Positions 8,417-10,689 of a stretch of 10,689 nt of DNA are shown in pieces. Source of the stretch: Deltaproteobacteria bacterium UBA2385. GTDB lineage: Bacteria; Myxococcota_A; UBA796; UBA2385. Made by a program: the position numbers and the translations under genes. Each line of letters opens with the position of its first letter. The stretch's first letter is position 1. The notes below the pieces were generated by a model. It did not search any database, was not told the DNA's origin, and saw only the letters and a program-made list of their open reading frames with translations. The DNA is taken from assembly GCA_002343455.1 (NCBI GenBank), contig DDSR01000032.1:20930-31618 (forward strand). The letters run 5' to 3'.

Positions 8417-9814
8417 ATGCTCTCCCCTCTGACGCACGCCAACCGCCGCCGCGCCCTCAGCCAGCTGCTGGACGACGCCCCCGTCCTGCTGATCGGCAAC
8501 GGCCCCTCGGCCCGCAACATCCCGCTCGCTCGGCAGCCCTTCCGCCAGGACAGCAGCGTGCTCTACTTCAGCGGCTGCGTGCGCCCCAGCGCCGCGATGC
8601 TGATCGAGGCCGGCGGCGTCAGCACCCTCTTCCTCGTCCCGCCCGACGACGACGACCCCCTCTGGCATGGCTACACCTGGACCCTCGACCAGGTGCGCCA
8701 GGAGCTCGGCTTCGACCGGGTCCTGCCCCTCGACGAGCTGGAAGCGCGCTGCGCCCCTCACCGCGGCCACCTGCTGGGCCTGGCCGTCTCCGACCCGCTC
8801 GCCACCGCCCGGGCCAGCGCCCTGATCGGGCAGCCGCTGCGCTTCGGCGATCCCTCGCAGGCGGGCTCCTCCGCCCTGATCGAGGCGATCATCCGCCTCC
8901 GCCGCACCCTGGCCCCCGAAGAGGTCGAGCAGATCCGCCTCGCCGCCGCGGTCACCGCCCGCGCCCACCGCACCGCGATGAGCATCACCCGGCCCGGCGT
9001 GCCCGAGCAGCACATCGCCGCCCTCTTCGACAGCGTGGTCCAGGCGGCCGGCATGCAGACCGCCTACAAGAGCATCGTCACCGTGCGCGGCGAGGTCCTG
9101 CACAACGAGGACTACCCCAACCTCTGCGGGGCCGACGACCTGCTGCTGCTGGACGGCGGCGCCGAGGCGCGCAGCGGCTACGCCAGCGACGTCACCCGCA
9201 CCTGGCCGGTGCGCGGCAGCTTCGACCCTCGCCAGCGCGCCGCCTATCAGGCCGTCCTGGACGCCCAGGTGCAGGCCATCGCCATGGTCCGGCCAGGCGT
9301 CCGCTACCGGGACATCCACGACCGGGCCAGCCTCGTCCTGGCCGACTGGCTGGTCCACGAGGGCCTGCTGCGGGGCGCCCCCTCCGACCTCGTCGAGCGG
9401 GGCGCCCACGCGCTCTTCTTCCCCCACGGCGTCGGCCACCTGCTGGGCCTGGACGTCCACGACATGGAGGCCTTCGGGGACCGCGTGGCCTACGCCCCCG
9501 GGCGAAGCCGCAGCCCCCTCTTCGGCACCCGCTTCCTGCGCCTGGACCTGGACCTGCAGCCGGGGATGTGCGTGACCATCGAGCCCGGCTTCTACCTCGT
9601 CCCGGCCATCTTCTCGGACCGCGAGCTGATGGAGCGCTTCGCCGACGTCCTCGACGTCGAGCGCGCCCTGAGCTGGAAGGGGGTCAACATCCGGATCGAG
9701 GACGATGTGCTCTGCACGGAGGACGAACCCCAGGTCCTGACGGCGGCCATCCCCAAGGACCCCGGCGAGCTCTGCGCCTGCCTGGGCACGGCGCCGGACC
9801 CCTTCGCTCAGTAG
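8417..9814 (+). CDS. M24-family metallopeptidase, Xaa-Pro aminopeptidase (aminopeptidase P) type
   Basis: This predicted cytoplasmic dimetal peptidase releases an N-terminal residue linked to proline. It has 465 residues. An N-terminal aminopeptidase P domain (about 5-120) contains the NRRRAL start and PSARNIPLARQPFRQDSSVLYFSG. The C-terminal pita-bread domain (about 165-455) has all five metal ligands: Asp246 in LLDGGAE, Asp258 in YASDVTRT, His341 in HGVGHLLGLDVHD, Glu389 in TIEPGFY and Glu428 in IRIEDD. Compared with E. coli PepP as I remember it, about 20 extra residues (YAPGRSRSPLFGTRFLRLDL) separate the histidine and first glutamate motifs. An in-frame GTG at 8399 would add six residues; neither start has a Shine-Dalgarno site, and I prefer the ATG. 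It begins 34 bases after pyrE and overlaps the convergent nadB by seven bases. Proline specificity is inferred from domain layout. Confidence 0.92.
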   Translation: MLSPLTHANRRRALSQLLDDAPVLLIGNGPSARNIPLARQPFRQDSSVLYFSGCVRPSAAMLIEAGGVSTLFLVPPDDDDPLWHGYTWTLDQVRQELGFDRVLPLDELEARCAPHRGHLLGLAVSDPLATARASALIGQPLRFGDPSQAGSSALIEAIIRLRRTLAPEEVEQIRLAAAVTARAHRTAMSITRPGVPEQHIAALFDSVVQAAGMQTAYKSIVTVRGEVLHNEDYPNLCGADDLLLLDGGAEARSGYASDVTRTWPVRGSFDPRQRAAYQAVLDAQVQAIAMVRPGVRYRDIHDRASLVLADWLVHEGLLRGAPSDLVERGAHALFFPHGVGHLLGLDVHDMEAFGDRVAYAPGRSRSPLFGTRFLRLDLDLQPGMCVTIEPGFYLVPAIFSDRELMERFADVLDVERALSWKGVNIRIEDDVLCTEDEPQVLTAAIPKDPGELCACLGTAPDPFAQ

Positions 9815-10689
9815 CGCTTCTTCAAGACCGTGTCGTGCAGGAACCGATCGTCGGTCTCGGGGTGGTCCAGCGTGTAGTGCAGCCCCCGACTCTCCAGCCG
9901 TCGGAGGGCGCACTCGATCACCAGCTGCGCCACCTGGGCGAGGTTGCGCAGCTCGACGAGGTCGCCGGTGAGCTTGAAGTCCCAGTAGTAGGTGCGGATC
10001 TCTTCCTGCACCAGCTCGATGCGCTTGCGGGCTCGCTCCAGCCGCCGGGTGGTGCGAACGATGCCCACGTAGTTCCACATGAAGCGCCGGATCTCGTCCC
10101 AGAGCTGGGAGATCACCACCTGCTCGTCGGGCTCGGCGGCGGACCCGGGGTCCCACTCGGGCAGCACGGGAGGAGGCGGCAGCGAGGGCAGGCGCCGGAC
10201 GATCTCCAGCGCCGCCTGGCGGCCGAAGTGCGCAGCCTCGAGCAAGGAGTTGCTGGCGAGGCGGTTGGCCCCGTGAAGGCCGGTGCAGGCGGCCTCGCCG
10301 GCGACGAAGAGGTTCTCGACGTTGGTCTCGCCGTGCAGATCCGTCATCGCCCCGCCGCAGAGGTAGTGCGCCGCGGGCACGACGGGGATGGGCGACACGG
10401 CCATGTCGATACCCAGCTCGCGGCAGCGGGCGTCGATGCTGGGGAACTTGTGCTCGATCTCGGCGCGGCTGAGGTGGGTCATGTCCAGGTAGGCGCAGGC
10501 GTCGCCGGTGCGCTTGAGCTCCCGATCGATGGCCCGGGCCACGATGTCGCGTGGGGCCAGCTCCTTGCGCGGATCGTACCGACCCATGAAGGCCTCGCCG
10601 CTGCCCAGCCGCAGGATCCCACCCTCGCCCCGAAGCGCCTCGCTGATCAGGAAGGAGCGCTCCTTGGGGTGGTAGAGGCAGGTCGGGTG
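9808..10689 (-). CDS. nadB: L-aspartate oxidase, C-terminal part (N-terminus beyond right edge)
   Basis: This flavoenzyme oxidises L-aspartate to iminoaspartate, which NadA turns into quinolinate for de novo NAD synthesis. The frame is open to the right edge, so the 293 visible residues are the C-terminal part and the FAD-binding N-terminus is missing. The fragment begins at HPTCLYHPKERSF, equivalent to the E. coli block with active-site His244. ELAPRDIVARAI at fragment residues 43-54 carries the Arg290 equivalent (Arg47), AAHYLCGG the His351 equivalent (His108), and GLHGANRLASNSLLE the Arg386 equivalent (Arg143). The arginine-rich helical C-terminal domain follows. These motifs separate NadB from succinate dehydrogenase and fumarate reductase flavoproteins. 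The TGA stop lies inside the end of the convergent peptidase gene. No terminator is visible between them. Its promoter lies outside the window. Confidence 0.95.
   Translation of the reverse strand, partial: HPTCLYHPKERSFLISEALRGEGGILRLGSGEAFMGRYDPRKELAPRDIVARAIDRELKRTGDACAYLDMTHLSRAEIEHKFPSIDARCRELGIDMAVSPIPVVPAAHYLCGGAMTDLHGETNVENLFVAGEAACTGLHGANRLASNSLLEAAHFGRQAALEIVRRLPSLPPPPVLPEWDPGSAAEPDEQVVISQLWDEIRRFMWNYVGIVRTTRRLERARKRIELVQEEIRTYYWDFKLTGDLVELRNLAQVAQLVIECALRRLESRGLHYTLDHPETDDRFLHDTVLKKRY

Noticed and set aside
8360..10156. Minus-strand open frame of 598 codons opposite the Xaa-Pro peptidase and over the nadB end.
   Set aside because: The peptidase on the plus strand has all five metal ligands and nadB occupies another frame. 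This product has no motif.

Overview
This GC-rich window (well over 60% G+C by eye, with third codon positions mostly G or C) is almost entirely protein coding. It looks like ordinary chromosome of a Gram-negative-type bacterium: there is a lipobox lipoprotein, a periplasmic solute-binding protein and a TRAP permease. Base composition and gene content would fit a Myxococcota or other deltaproteobacterial-type lineage, but this is a guess; no rRNA or other phylogenetic marker is present. I see no tRNA, rRNA, insertion sequence, CRISPR array or phage gene, and no gene-free stretch longer than 300 bases.

Left block, minus strand (1-2584): guaB (IMP dehydrogenase, purine synthesis) is followed closely by scoA and scoB, the two subunits of a succinyl-CoA:3-ketoacid CoA-transferase. 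Each gene has its own clear Shine-Dalgarno sequence. scoB runs off the left edge. Spacing suggests one guaB-scoA-scoB transcript, an odd mix of nucleotide and ketone-body/acyl-CoA metabolism.

Centre block, plus strand (2754-8382): a 169-base divergent intergenic region carries a sigma70-like promoter facing right. It is followed by tatT (TPR-type lipoprotein), tatP (TRAP solute-binding protein), a fused dctQM permease, a monoacylglycerol-lipase-like alpha/beta hydrolase and pyrE. The first three form a TPAT system (TPR-protein-associated TRAP transporter), the arrangement known from Treponema pallidum tp0956-tp0958. The lipase behind it suggests that the still poorly defined TPAT cargo is lipid-like here, for example a fatty acid or a related acyl compound. 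pyrE overlaps the lipase gene by an ATGA and is probably translationally coupled to it.

Right block: a plus-strand M24 metallopeptidase (Xaa-Pro aminopeptidase type, 8417-9814) may start on a leaderless mRNA. It overlaps the convergent, right-truncated nadB (L-aspartate oxidase, minus strand) by seven bases at the two stop codons.

The most interesting element is the TPAT-plus-lipase operon. The remaining genes are conserved housekeeping enzymes with all visible catalytic residues intact.
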